From an uncultured bacterium (lineage in GTDB: Bacteria; Patescibacteriota; Minisyncoccia; Phycocordibacterales; UBA1006), in contig CALDKO010000054.1 in the NCBI GenBank assembly GCA_937898165.1, forward strand, positions 1-5,772: a stretch of DNA of 5,772 nt, read 5' to 3'. Positions within the stretch are counted from its first letter, which is position 1. Each line of letters opens with the position of its first letter. The notes beneath the pieces were generated by a model that did not search any database, was not told the origin of the DNA, and saw nothing but the letters and a program-made list of their open reading frames with translations. The position numbers were made by a program, and so were the translations under genes. Of the stretch, positions 1-5,246 are shown in pieces.

Positions 1-399
1 GATTCCGTCATCACTACCACGATCAATCATAATACGATCATAAATACTTTGTGATGGTTTTGAAATTACCCGTGCAGGAATCATTGCATAATTCGTTTTT
101 GGATAATCCAATATCTGACGAAGTGATGCATTTTCGTCTTCTATTAATTGCATCCCTGCCAATTGCTGCTGTAGTAATTCATTTTGCTGCTGTAGCGCAT
201 TTTGTCGCTCAATTAAAATAGTTTTTGGCGTAGAAAGGTTTACTGTTTGTTTTAGAATATCAGTAGTTACATTTTTTGCAGCTGACATACTGTTGAAAAT
301 AGTTTTTGCGGTAATAAACCAAATAGCAATCAATACTATAACGACAAAAAACCGAATAATAAATGTTCGGTTTCCTGGGCTATCTTTCTTTATTCGCAT
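1..399 (-). CDS. mreC: Rod shape-determining protein MreC, N-terminal part (3' end outside window)
   Basis: MreC is a membrane-anchored periplasmic or extracytoplasmic scaffold that links MreB filaments to the peptidoglycan elongation machinery. The 133 visible residues show the family layout. There is a short basic N-terminus, one membrane helix (about residues 13-31), a Gln-rich coiled coil (about 60-98), and the start of the beta-rich MreC domain. That domain start includes the typical ARVIS segment near 109-113 and DRIMIDRGSDDGI at 121-133, matching the family pattern 'D-x-hydrophobic-x-D-x-G-x-x-x-G'. The ATG at 397-399 lies one base after the mreB stop codon, so the two genes are surely co-transcribed and probably translationally coupled. 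No Shine-Dalgarno motif precedes it. The frame is open to base 1, so the remaining C-terminal domain is outside the window. The identification rests on architecture, motif and the mreB neighbour. Confidence 0.9.
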   Translation of the reverse strand, partial: MRIKKDSPGNRTFIIRFFVVIVLIAIWFITAKTIFNSMSAAKNVTTDILKQTVNLSTPKTILIERQNALQQQNELLQQQLAGMQLIEDENASLRQILDYPKTNYAMIPARVISKPSQSIYDRIMIDRGSDDGI

Positions 400-400
400 G

Positions 401-1453
401 TTAGGAGTGAAACGTTGCGACATAATCTTCTTTTATTAATACTTGTGCATACTGTTCTAAATCTTCAAGAACAATTCCACATCCACGTGCTACTGCTGAT
501 AATGGCTCGCTTGGAATATGTACTGGCACCTTGAACGATTCTGAAATAATTTTATCGATTCCATGAATCATAGCTCCGCCTCCTGTAATAAAAATTCCAC
601 GATTGATAACGTCTGATACAATTTCAGGCGGAGTCGTTTCCAAAACTTCCCGAACACCATCCAAAATAACCTGAACTGACCCATGAATTGCTTCATAGAT
701 ATCACGATCAGTAATCATGATTTCACGAGGAAGTCCTGAAATCAAATCGCGTCCACGAACAGTAACCTCGAGTCCTTCAGATTTTGATTCAACTGATCCG
801 ACGCTGATTTTGATTTCTTCTGCAGTTTTTTCTCCAACTAAAATTTTATATTCATTACGCAGATAATCAATTACATCCTGATTCATTTTATCTCCTGCCA
901 ATTTAATTGATTTTGACTGTACAATCCCACCAAGAGACATAACAGCAATATCAGTGGTCCCACCACCAATATCAACAATCATGCACCCAACAGGATCGAG
1001 TACCGGAAGCTCAATTCCAATTGCACCTGCCATTGGTTCCTCGATGATATACACCTCACGAGCTCCTGCAGAAATTGCTGCGTCATACACTGCACGATGT
1101 TCAACATTTGTAATTCCAGATGGCACACCAACCACAACACGTGGACGAAATGTTTTTGGTGACATTTTTTCAGCCTTTCCAATCAAATATGCAAGCATTT
1201 CTTCTGTAACCTCAAAGTCTGAAATAACACCATCAACAACCGGATGGATTGCCTTGATATGTGTTGGCGTACGTCCAAGCATCTGCTTTGCCTCGGCTCC
1301 TACAGCCACAATACGGCCAGTTTTAGTGTTTAACGCCACGATAGACGGTTCATTGATGATAATTCCCTTTCCACGCAAATATACCAGCGTATTTGCCGTT
1401 CCAAGGTCGATTCCGATGTCGTTCGAAAATTTGTTGTAGAGGTTTTTAAACAT
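401..1453 (-). CDS. mreB: Actin-like rod shape-determining protein MreB
   Basis: MreB is a cytoplasmic ATP-binding bacterial actin that forms membrane-associated filaments and guides lateral cell-wall synthesis. At 350 aa it has the usual family length. Visible actin-fold motifs are phosphate-1 DIGIDLGTANT (residues 12-22), the VPSGIT segment (110-115), the catalytic-region IIEEP (136-140, with the glutamate expected to position water), phosphate-2 DIGGGTTD (161-168), GEKTAEEIK (207-215) and the adenosine motif ITGGGA (289-294). I chose the ATG at 1451-1453, giving MFKNLYNKFS, the typical amphipathic start. A TTG at 1466-1468 extends the frame by five residues, but it lies inside the predicted -10 box and is unlikely. 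mreC follows after one base. The leader is only about 7 nt and lacks a Shine-Dalgarno motif. All key nucleotide-binding residues are present, so the protein should be functional. Confidence 0.97.
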   Translation of the reverse strand: MFKNLYNKFSNDIGIDLGTANTLVYLRGKGIIINEPSIVALNTKTGRIVAVGAEAKQMLGRTPTHIKAIHPVVDGVISDFEVTEEMLAYLIGKAEKMSPKTFRPRVVVGVPSGITNVEHRAVYDAAISAGAREVYIIEEPMAGAIGIELPVLDPVGCMIVDIGGGTTDIAVMSLGGIVQSKSIKLAGDKMNQDVIDYLRNEYKILVGEKTAEEIKISVGSVESKSEGLEVTVRGRDLISGLPREIMITDRDIYEAIHGSVQVILDGVREVLETTPPEIVSDVINRGIFITGGGAMIHGIDKIISESFKVPVHIPSEPLSAVARGCGIVLEDLEQYAQVLIKEDYVATFHS

Positions 1454-1466
1454 AAAATATAACGGC

Positions 1467-1475
1467 AATATAGCA
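1467..1475 (-). promoter_or_regulatory. Predicted extended -10 promoter of mreBC
   Basis: Read on the minus strand, this is TGC followed by TATATT, an extended -10 element. The 12-mer CCATGCTATATT that contains it (1467-1478) occurs identically in the rpsB promoter at 3771-3782, which supports both. A good -35 box is not visible at 17-bp spacing (TTCCGC only), as is common for extended -10 promoters. Transcription should start near 1460, about 7 nt before the mreB ATG, so the mRNA would be nearly leaderless. Confidence 0.55.
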
Positions 1476-1499
1476 TGGAATGTGCTGTTGCGGAAGTTA

Positions 1500-1527
1500 T
1501 TGACAAATTTGTCACAAGTGATATTGT
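1500..1527 (+). promoter_or_regulatory. Predicted promoter of the 142-aa membrane protein gene
   Basis: A perfect -35 box TTGACA (1500-1505), a 16-bp spacer and TATTGT (1522-1527) preceded by TGA give an extended -10 promoter. The start point would be near 1534, leaving about 27 nt before the ATG at 1561. The -35 and the next five bases (11-mer TTGACAAATTT) are identical to those of the promoter of the 104-aa orphan gene at 3727-3717 on the minus strand. Spacer length and -10 style also match. Confidence 0.65.
1501..1514. repeat. Perfect 14-bp palindrome over a -35 box, candidate operator
   Basis: TGACAAATTTGTCA is a perfect inverted repeat without spacer. It covers five bases of the TTGACA box of the rightward promoter and lies about 29 bp upstream of the mreB -10. 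A second inverted repeat, TCACAA-N6-TTGTGA (1512-1529), overlaps the -10 of the same promoter. Palindromes at such positions often bind dimeric repressors. No regulator is encoded nearby, so the operator role is inference. Confidence 0.4.
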
Positions 1528-1560
1528 GAAGAAAAATTGATAATATTCAAATACAAGATT

Positions 1561-1989
1561 ATGAAAACTAATTATCTAAGTTTACGAATTTTTTTAGATC
1601 CAAGTTTATTTGCAAAAGACCATTATCAGAATCAAGTTCTTTCAGAAAAATTGTCCGGAAAAAATTTATTACAAGCACAAGAATTAATGAAACAATACCG
1701 GAAATTAATTAATCAAATTATATTTGGTTATATTATTTCAGGAGCTATTGCCTTTGCCTTGTTCAGTCTTATGTCTTATTTAATGCCTTGGCCGAAATAT
1801 ATTGGACCAGGTTTTCTAAGATTAACTATCGCAATACTTATTACCATATTCAGTGCACGTTGTTCATTTAAAATTTTTATGTACTTCATGAAAAACAAAA
1901 TGCTAGTATTTCGATCAAACTTGAAAGAATTTGAAAACCAAGATGCTAATGCATATCAAATTTTCAAAGAGATTAAAGAAATGAAATAA
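1561..1989 (+). CDS. Hypothetical two-helix membrane protein, 142 aa
   Basis: I do not recognise this family. The protein has a soluble N-terminal part of about 50 residues rich in Lys and Gln. Two hydrophobic segments follow (about 52-75 and 85-110), separated by a short Pro/Gly-containing turn (MPWPKYIGPG, 75-84), and then a charged tail of about 30 residues with a likely helix. Basic residues at 45-48 and 109-113 would by the positive-inside rule place both ends in the cytoplasm, with the short turn outside. The frame can be extended upstream to a TTG at 1537, but the ATG at 1561 fits better because the predicted start of transcription is near 1534. No Shine-Dalgarno motif is present. The gene has its own promoter, divergent from mreB, and its own terminator, so it is a single-gene unit. 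Coding is supported by length, the preserved promoter-terminator framing and a coherent topology. Confidence 0.75.
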   Translation: MKTNYLSLRIFLDPSLFAKDHYQNQVLSEKLSGKNLLQAQELMKQYRKLINQIIFGYIISGAIAFALFSLMSYLMPWPKYIGPGFLRLTIAILITIFSARCSFKIFMYFMKNKMLVFRSNLKEFENQDANAYQIFKEIKEMK

Positions 1990-1992
1990 TGT

Positions 1993-2020
1993 AAAACTCC
2001 ATCTTAGTGATGGAGTTTTT
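1993..2020. terminator. Bidirectional Rho-independent terminator between convergent genes
   Basis: An 11-bp perfect stem (AAAACTCCATC at 1993-2003 with GATGGAGTTTT at 2009-2019) has a 5-nt loop, TTAGT. On the plus strand it is followed by a T tract and terminates the 142-aa gene, four bases after its stop codon. On the minus strand it directly follows the proS stop codon with a weaker T tail (TTTTACATTATTT), so it probably serves both genes. Confidence 0.9.
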
Positions 2021-3272
2021 ATTTATTCAACATCTCAAACAATTCCTTTTCATTAATAATTTTGCTATCAGATTCATTTCGCTTTTTATATTCCAATCCA
2101 CCTTTTTCGAGTGATTTTTCTGAAATCACAACACGGTGTGGAATTCCTATCAAATCTGCATCTGCAAATTTTGATCCAGCCGATGCATCACGATCATCCA
2201 GTAATACCTCAATTCCCTTTTGCATTAGATCGTTGTAAATTTTTTCAGCTTGTTCATTTACATTTCCAATTTGGATCAAGTGAACTGCAAATGGTGCAAC
2301 TGATTCTGGCCAAATGATCCCATGGTCATCAGACAATGTTTCAACAATGGTTCCCATAACGCGTCCTGGACCAATTCCATATGAACCCATGAATACTGAT
2401 TCTTTTTCACCTGATTCATTATCAAAGGTAAGTTCCAGTGCATCTGAAAACCGAGTTCCCAGAGTAAAGATGTTTCCAACCTCTACTGCTTTTTTCTCAA
2501 CCATATCTGATTTATCAATACCAAGTTCAGCTAACATTTCATCGGTGTAAACTTCCTTATTCACGGCAATCTTTTTCCCTTCGTGGACATAAATAATATC
2601 CTCACCTGCGTCGGTAATTGTTTGGAATTCATGAGAGAATTTTGAAAACATTCCACCTGATGCGTATGTCAGATATGTCGTATCACCAAGCCCAAATCGA
2701 TCATAAATAGTAACGTACGCCTGTTTTGCTTTTTCATAAAAGGCGTCATGGTCATCTTTATTTTTTGAAAAAGAATACAGATCCTTCATGATGAATTCAC
2801 GACATCGCATGATTCCAGATTTTGCACGCAATTCATTTCTGAATTTTGTTTGGAATTGATATGGATATGCTGGCAAATCACGGTATGAACGAACAAAATC
2901 TTTCATAACCTTTGTCAGTGCCGGTTCATGAGTAACTGCCAGACCAAGTTCTGTATCATTTTTCAGTTTTGTCTTGAACCAAATATCTACCTCTGCATCA
3001 TCCCATTGATTGGTCGGTTCCCATGTTTCTCGCTGTTGTAATGCAGTAAGAGTAATTTCCTGTCCGCCAATCTTATTCATTTCCTCGCGAATAACACTCA
3101 TAATATTGTTCAATACCTTGAGTCCCAGCGGTAAATATGCGTATACACCAGCCATTTCTTTATAAATAAATCCAGCCTTGATCAAAAGCTGCGCGTTTTT
3201 TGCAACCTCATCAGACGGTGCTTCTTTTCGTGTTTTCGTAAACAATTGTGATTGTTTCATAGATAATGCCAT
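2019..3272 (-). CDS. proS: Prolyl-tRNA synthetase, short form without the INS editing domain
   Basis: Class II aminoacyl-tRNA synthetase that activates proline with ATP and charges tRNA-Pro in the cytoplasm. Visible motifs are LPLG (47-50, motif 1 region), the proline-pocket THE (114-116), motif 2 FRNELRAKSGIMRCREF (144-160), SHEF (213-216), motif 3 GIGPGRVMG (299-307), and the C-terminal anticodon-binding domain from about 325 with DDRDASAGSKFADADLIGIP (359-378). Typical bacterial ProS is about 570 aa and carries an editing insertion (INS) of roughly 180 aa between motifs 2 and 3. Here only about 45 residues (about 220-265) occupy that place, so the cis-editing site for Ala-tRNA-Pro is absent. 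Short forms are known in other bacteria, including alphaproteobacteria. The start may be the ATG at 3272 or the in-frame ATG at 3260 (MKQSQLFTKTRKEAP), which fits family N-termini slightly better. No Shine-Dalgarno motif is present. Confidence 0.95.
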   Translation of the reverse strand: MALSMKQSQLFTKTRKEAPSDEVAKNAQLLIKAGFIYKEMAGVYAYLPLGLKVLNNIMSVIREEMNKIGGQEITLTALQQRETWEPTNQWDDAEVDIWFKTKLKNDTELGLAVTHEPALTKVMKDFVRSYRDLPAYPYQFQTKFRNELRAKSGIMRCREFIMKDLYSFSKNKDDHDAFYEKAKQAYVTIYDRFGLGDTTYLTYASGGMFSKFSHEFQTITDAGEDIIYVHEGKKIAVNKEVYTDEMLAELGIDKSDMVEKKAVEVGNIFTLGTRFSDALELTFDNESGEKESVFMGSYGIGPGRVMGTIVETLSDDHGIIWPESVAPFAVHLIQIGNVNEQAEKIYNDLMQKGIEVLLDDRDASAGSKFADADLIGIPHRVVISEKSLEKGGLEYKKRNESDSKIINEKELFEMLNK

Positions 3273-3275
3273 CGT

Positions 3276-3290
3276 ACCGCAAATAGCGGT
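3276..3290 (-). promoter_or_regulatory. GC-rich hairpin abutting the proS start codon
   Basis: On the minus strand ACCGC-TATTT-GCGGT forms a 5-bp hairpin ending three bases before the first proS ATG. It is GC-rich in an otherwise AT-rich stretch. It would cover the ribosome landing site, which could slow initiation at the first ATG or favour the second one 12 bases downstream. On the plus strand the same repeat is followed by six T residues and resembles a terminator, but there is no plus-strand gene for it to end. The regulatory role is inference. Confidence 0.4.
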
Positions 3291-3297
3291 TTTTTAC

Positions 3298-3331
3298 AAA
3301 TAAAAAACGATTTCAGGAATGAAATCGTTTT
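3298..3331 (-). terminator. Rho-independent terminator of the 104-aa orphan gene
   Basis: An 11-bp perfect stem (AAAACGATTTC at 3304-3314 with GAAATCGTTTT at 3321-3331) encloses a 6-nt loop. On the minus strand it is followed by TTATTTG, a good U tail. It lies 17 bases past the stop codon of the orphan gene and 31 bases before proS. No convincing promoter is visible between this terminator and proS, so partial readthrough into proS is possible. Confidence 0.85.
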
Positions 3332-3348
3332 GTTTAAAAAATTCAATT

Positions 3349-3663
3349 TTATAAACCAATTGCCAGATAAAGATCGTGTAAAAAAGACGACTTACAGTGG
3401 GTTATGATAATGGTTGATTCACCTTTTGGACTTTTTACATTTTTTGTACTTTCTGGGTTAGGTAAAATATGAATAAACTCTTCATCTTCTTTTAAAAGTT
3501 TTATCTTTTTTTCACCTGAATCTTTCTTTATTTTTTCACCTAATTCTGAAAGTGAAGACGCAGAATGTACTAAATTATCATTCTCACCAACAAGGGCAAA
3601 CTGATATTTACTCTTACCTTTTTCTTGTGTTTCAACATAAATGTGACCTAATCTTAAATTCAT
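3349..3663 (-). CDS. Hypothetical soluble protein, 104 aa
   Basis: I do not recognise this family. The protein has no membrane segment or signal peptide. Its first 35 residues look like beta strands (LGHIYVETQ, then KYQFALVGENDNLVH), followed by a likely helix (SSLSELGEKIKK, 37-48). A Lys/Glu/Ser-rich, probably flexible stretch spans about 48-82. The C-terminal segment STIIITHCKSSFLHDLYLAIGL-like (83-104) is hydrophobic and contains one Cys and one His. The ATG at 3661-3663 is the only sensible start, with a leader of about 30 nt from a clear promoter and no Shine-Dalgarno motif. The gene lies 76 bases upstream of proS on the same strand with a terminator between, and it is divergent from rpsB. 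A dedicated promoter and terminator make a real gene likely. A function cannot be inferred from the sequence. Confidence 0.72.
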   Translation of the reverse strand: MNLRLGHIYVETQEKGKSKYQFALVGENDNLVHSASSLSELGEKIKKDSGEKKIKLLKEDEEFIHILPNPESTKNVKSPKGESTIIITHCKSSFLHDLYLAIGL

Positions 3664-3699
3664 TGTTTTCTATTTTTAAAATGTTAATAATCTTTCATT

Positions 3700-3727
3700 A
3701 CAGTATCATAATTAATAAATTTGTCAA
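3700..3727 (-). promoter_or_regulatory. Predicted promoter of the 104-aa orphan gene
   Basis: On the minus strand there is a perfect TTGACA (3727-3722), a 16-bp spacer and TACTGT (3705-3700) preceded by TGA, giving an extended -10 form. Transcription would start near 3693, about 30 nt before the ATG. The arrangement copies that of the promoter at 1500-1527, including the 11-mer TTGACAAATTT and the TGATAyTGT core. It is back to back with the rpsB promoter, with 26 bp between the two -35 boxes. Confidence 0.65.
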
Positions 3728-3753
3728 TTTTAGGTAAATAACCATATCAATAC

Positions 3754-3782
3754 TTGATTATTTCAGGAAACCATGCTATATT
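3754..3782 (+). promoter_or_regulatory. Predicted rpsB-tsf promoter
   Basis: TTGATT (3754-3759), an ideal 17-bp spacer and TATATT (3777-3782) preceded by TGC give a strong extended -10 promoter. The 12-mer CCATGCTATATT is shared exactly with the mreB promoter. The start point should be near 3789, giving a 5' untranslated region of about 145 nt. The rpsB frame remains open upstream to 3754, but that extension runs through the promoter itself and is not coding. Confidence 0.75.
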
Positions 3783-3788
3783 TTTCCC

Positions 3789-3933
3789 GTCACACAGTGT
3801 CAGAATGATTATGGAATGGTTAATAAATTCCATTATCTGGCTTGCTCCAGAATCATTCCTATGGGCGTCACCCATGGAAACGAGAGGTTTTATTATTAAC
3901 CCGCCTCTTGTGCATTCGTGTTTATCTTTAACT
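3789..3933 (+). ncRNA. Structured rpsB leader RNA with three-way junction and predicted kissing loops
   Basis: The leader has compact, nested pairing. P1 is an 8-bp perfect helix (GAATGATT 3803-3810 with AATCATTC 3851-3858). It encloses hairpin A (7 bp, 3811-3817 with 3827-3833, 9-nt loop 3818-3826) and hairpin B (4-5 bp, 3837-3840 with 3847-3850), forming a three-way junction. Hairpin C (3859-3865 with 3871-3877, loop CGTCA) abuts P1 with no linker. Hairpin D (3881-3887 with 3904-3910) has a 16-nt loop. The whole loop of A, GGTTAATAA, is exactly complementary to TTATTAACC (3893-3901) inside the loop of D, which predicts a 9-bp kissing or pseudoknot contact. In E. coli, S2 represses rpsB-tsf through a structured leader. 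I infer a comparable autoregulatory RNA here. I cannot match it to a named RNA family. Confidence 0.6.
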
Positions 3934-4602
3934 ATGTCTAGAATTCAAGACATGTTTGAAGTAGGAGCTCACTACGGATACAGTCGTACTCGTCGTCACC
4001 CTACTACCAAGCAATTCATTTTCGGATCAAAAAATCGAACAGATATTATTGATCTCGAAAAAACTGACGCACAATTAACTCGTGTTCAGGAACTATTATC
4101 ATCTATCGTTGCGTCAGGACGCCAAGTAATTTTCGTAGGTTCAAAACCTGAATTGCGAGATTTGGTAAAAACAACAGCAGAATCACTGGGAATGCCGTAT
4201 GTAGATGAACGATGGATCGGAGGAACTCTAACTAACTGGAAGCAAATCAAAAGTCGAGTAGTAATGCTTGAAGATCTTGGTGGAAAATCAGAAGAAGGAA
4301 CATTAATGTATAAAACTAAAAAAGAAAAATTGTTATTAGAACGAAAAATCGAGAAATTGGAACGACGTTTCGGAGGACTTTCAAATTTGAAAGGAATTCC
4401 AGCAGCAGTAATTGTTGTTGATGCTCGCGAAGAAATCAACGCCGTAACAGAAGCTCATATGATGGGGATTCCTGTTATTGGGCTCGTAAACACTGACAAC
4501 GATGTTTCATTAGTTGACTTCCCTGTTGTTGCAAATGATAACAGTCGAAAAAGCGTTGACTTCTTTATGAAGCAATTTGCAGAATCAATGAAGACTGCAT
4601 AA
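3934..4602 (+). CDS. rpsB: Small ribosomal subunit protein S2 (uS2)
   Basis: S2 binds 16S rRNA between the head and body of the 30S subunit at a late assembly step and is needed for S1 docking in bacteria that have S1. The 222-aa protein is at the short end of the family (E. coli 241 aa). Family hallmarks are FEVGAHYGYSRTRRHP (8-23), the IDLEKT segment (39-44), RQVIFVGSK (63-71), the diagnostic DERWIGGTLTNW (91-102), the helical KLLLERKIEKLERRFGG region (132-148, the coiled-coil hairpin), and the AVTEAHMMGIPVIGLVNTDND core (170-190). I chose the ATG at 3934, since MSRIQDMFEVGAHYG is the canonical N-terminus. No Shine-Dalgarno motif is present. The gene has a long structured leader and is followed 45 bases later by tsf. 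Seven of its 15 Arg codons are CGA. Confidence 0.97.
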   Translation: MSRIQDMFEVGAHYGYSRTRRHPTTKQFIFGSKNRTDIIDLEKTDAQLTRVQELLSSIVASGRQVIFVGSKPELRDLVKTTAESLGMPYVDERWIGGTLTNWKQIKSRVVMLEDLGGKSEEGTLMYKTKKEKLLLERKIEKLERRFGGLSNLKGIPAAVIVVDAREEINAVTEAHMMGIPVIGLVNTDNDVSLVDFPVVANDNSRKSVDFFMKQFAESMKTA

Positions 4603-4647
4603 GTATTGGTTTGTTCTTTTATTCATTTTAATTTACAATATTTTATT

Positions 4648-5235
4648 ATGGCAATTACTACTGAAGACGTAAAAGCATTACGAGATGAAACAGGTGTTTC
4701 AATCATGCAATGCAAAAAAGCATTAGAAGAAGCTGGTGGTGATATGGAAAAAGCTCGTATGATTTTGCGAAAAAACTCAGCAACTGCAGCTTCAAAAAAA
4801 TCAGAACGAACACTAGGAGCTGGAATTGTTGGATACTATATGCATTCAAATAAAAAAATGGCTGCGATGGTAGAATTATTCTGTGAAACAGACTTTGTTG
4901 CACAAAACCCAGAATTTGTTGAAACTGCAAATAATCTAGCAATGCATATTACTGCTATGGCACCAGAATTTACAAAATCATCTGATATTGATGAAGTTTC
5001 TATGGCAAAAGCAAAAGCATTTTTTGAAGAAGAAATTGCAAACAGTGATAAACCAGCTGAAATCAAAGAAAAAATCCTCCAAGGAAAACTTAACGATTTC
5101 TTTGCTGAAAAAACATTAATGAACCAAGCTTTTGTGGTTAATCCTGATAACACTATTGAACAGGTAATCAACCAATTAATACAAAAAACTGGAGAAAAAA
5201 TTGAAATTGGTAAATTTGTTCGTTTGTCAGTATAA
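4648..5235 (+). CDS. tsf: Elongation factor Ts, short form
   Basis: EF-Ts is the cytoplasmic guanine nucleotide exchange factor that regenerates EF-Tu-GTP from EF-Tu-GDP. The 195-aa protein has the N-terminal UBA-like domain (about 1-42, with LRDETGVSIMQCKKALEEA at 11-29), then the core with the signature TDFVAQN (81-87), whose Asp and Phe contact EF-Tu in known structures. It ends with the dimerisation-domain strand pattern AFVVNPDNTIEQVI (161-174) and IEIGKFVR (185-192). It is much shorter than E. coli EF-Ts (283 aa) and close to Thermus EF-Ts, which works as a dimer with one half-core per chain. The same is likely here. The start is the ATG at 4648 (MAITTEDVKALR). The upstream TTG at 4606 would add 14 residues that do not fit the family. 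The gene lies 45 bases after rpsB in one operon and has no Shine-Dalgarno motif. Confidence 0.96.
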   Translation: MAITTEDVKALRDETGVSIMQCKKALEEAGGDMEKARMILRKNSATAASKKSERTLGAGIVGYYMHSNKKMAAMVELFCETDFVAQNPEFVETANNLAMHITAMAPEFTKSSDIDEVSMAKAKAFFEEEIANSDKPAEIKEKILQGKLNDFFAEKTLMNQAFVVNPDNTIEQVINQLIQKTGEKIEIGKFVRLSV

Positions 5236-5246
5236 TAACTAACCTT

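Noticed and set aside
954..1439. Plus-strand open frame of 161 codons
   Set aside because: It is fully antisense to the well-supported mreB, and its translation is low-complexity Ser/Thr/Ile/Pro sequence.
1454..1468. TTG start giving a 355-aa MreB
   Set aside because: The TTG lies in the predicted -10 box, and the ATG at 1453 gives the canonical MreB N-terminus.
3276..3296. Plus-strand intrinsic terminator (ACCGC/GCGGT plus six T)
   Set aside because: No plus-strand gene lies upstream of it, since the region is antisense to proS. I list it as a minus-strand leader hairpin instead.
3289..3308. Inverted repeat GTTTTTTA-CAAA-TAAAAAAC as antiterminator for proS
   Set aside because: It forms downstream of the release point of the terminator, so it cannot prevent termination there. 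It is also a low-complexity A/T pairing.
3803..3923. Hammerhead or other self-cleaving ribozyme in the rpsB leader (three-way junction with loop contact)
   Set aside because: The CUGAUGA core and the matching GAAA segment of the hammerhead are absent, and I could not place other known ribozyme cores.
3754..3933. 60-residue N-terminal extension of rpsB in the same open frame
   Set aside because: It runs through the predicted promoter and the paired leader, does not resemble any S2 N-terminus, and its start codon is the -35 box itself.
4086..4439. Minus-strand open frame of 117 codons
   Set aside because: It is antisense to rpsB with no independent promoter or family resemblance.
4606..4647. 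TTG start adding 14 residues to EF-Ts
   Set aside because: The added residues do not fit the family. MAITTEDVKALR from 4648 does.
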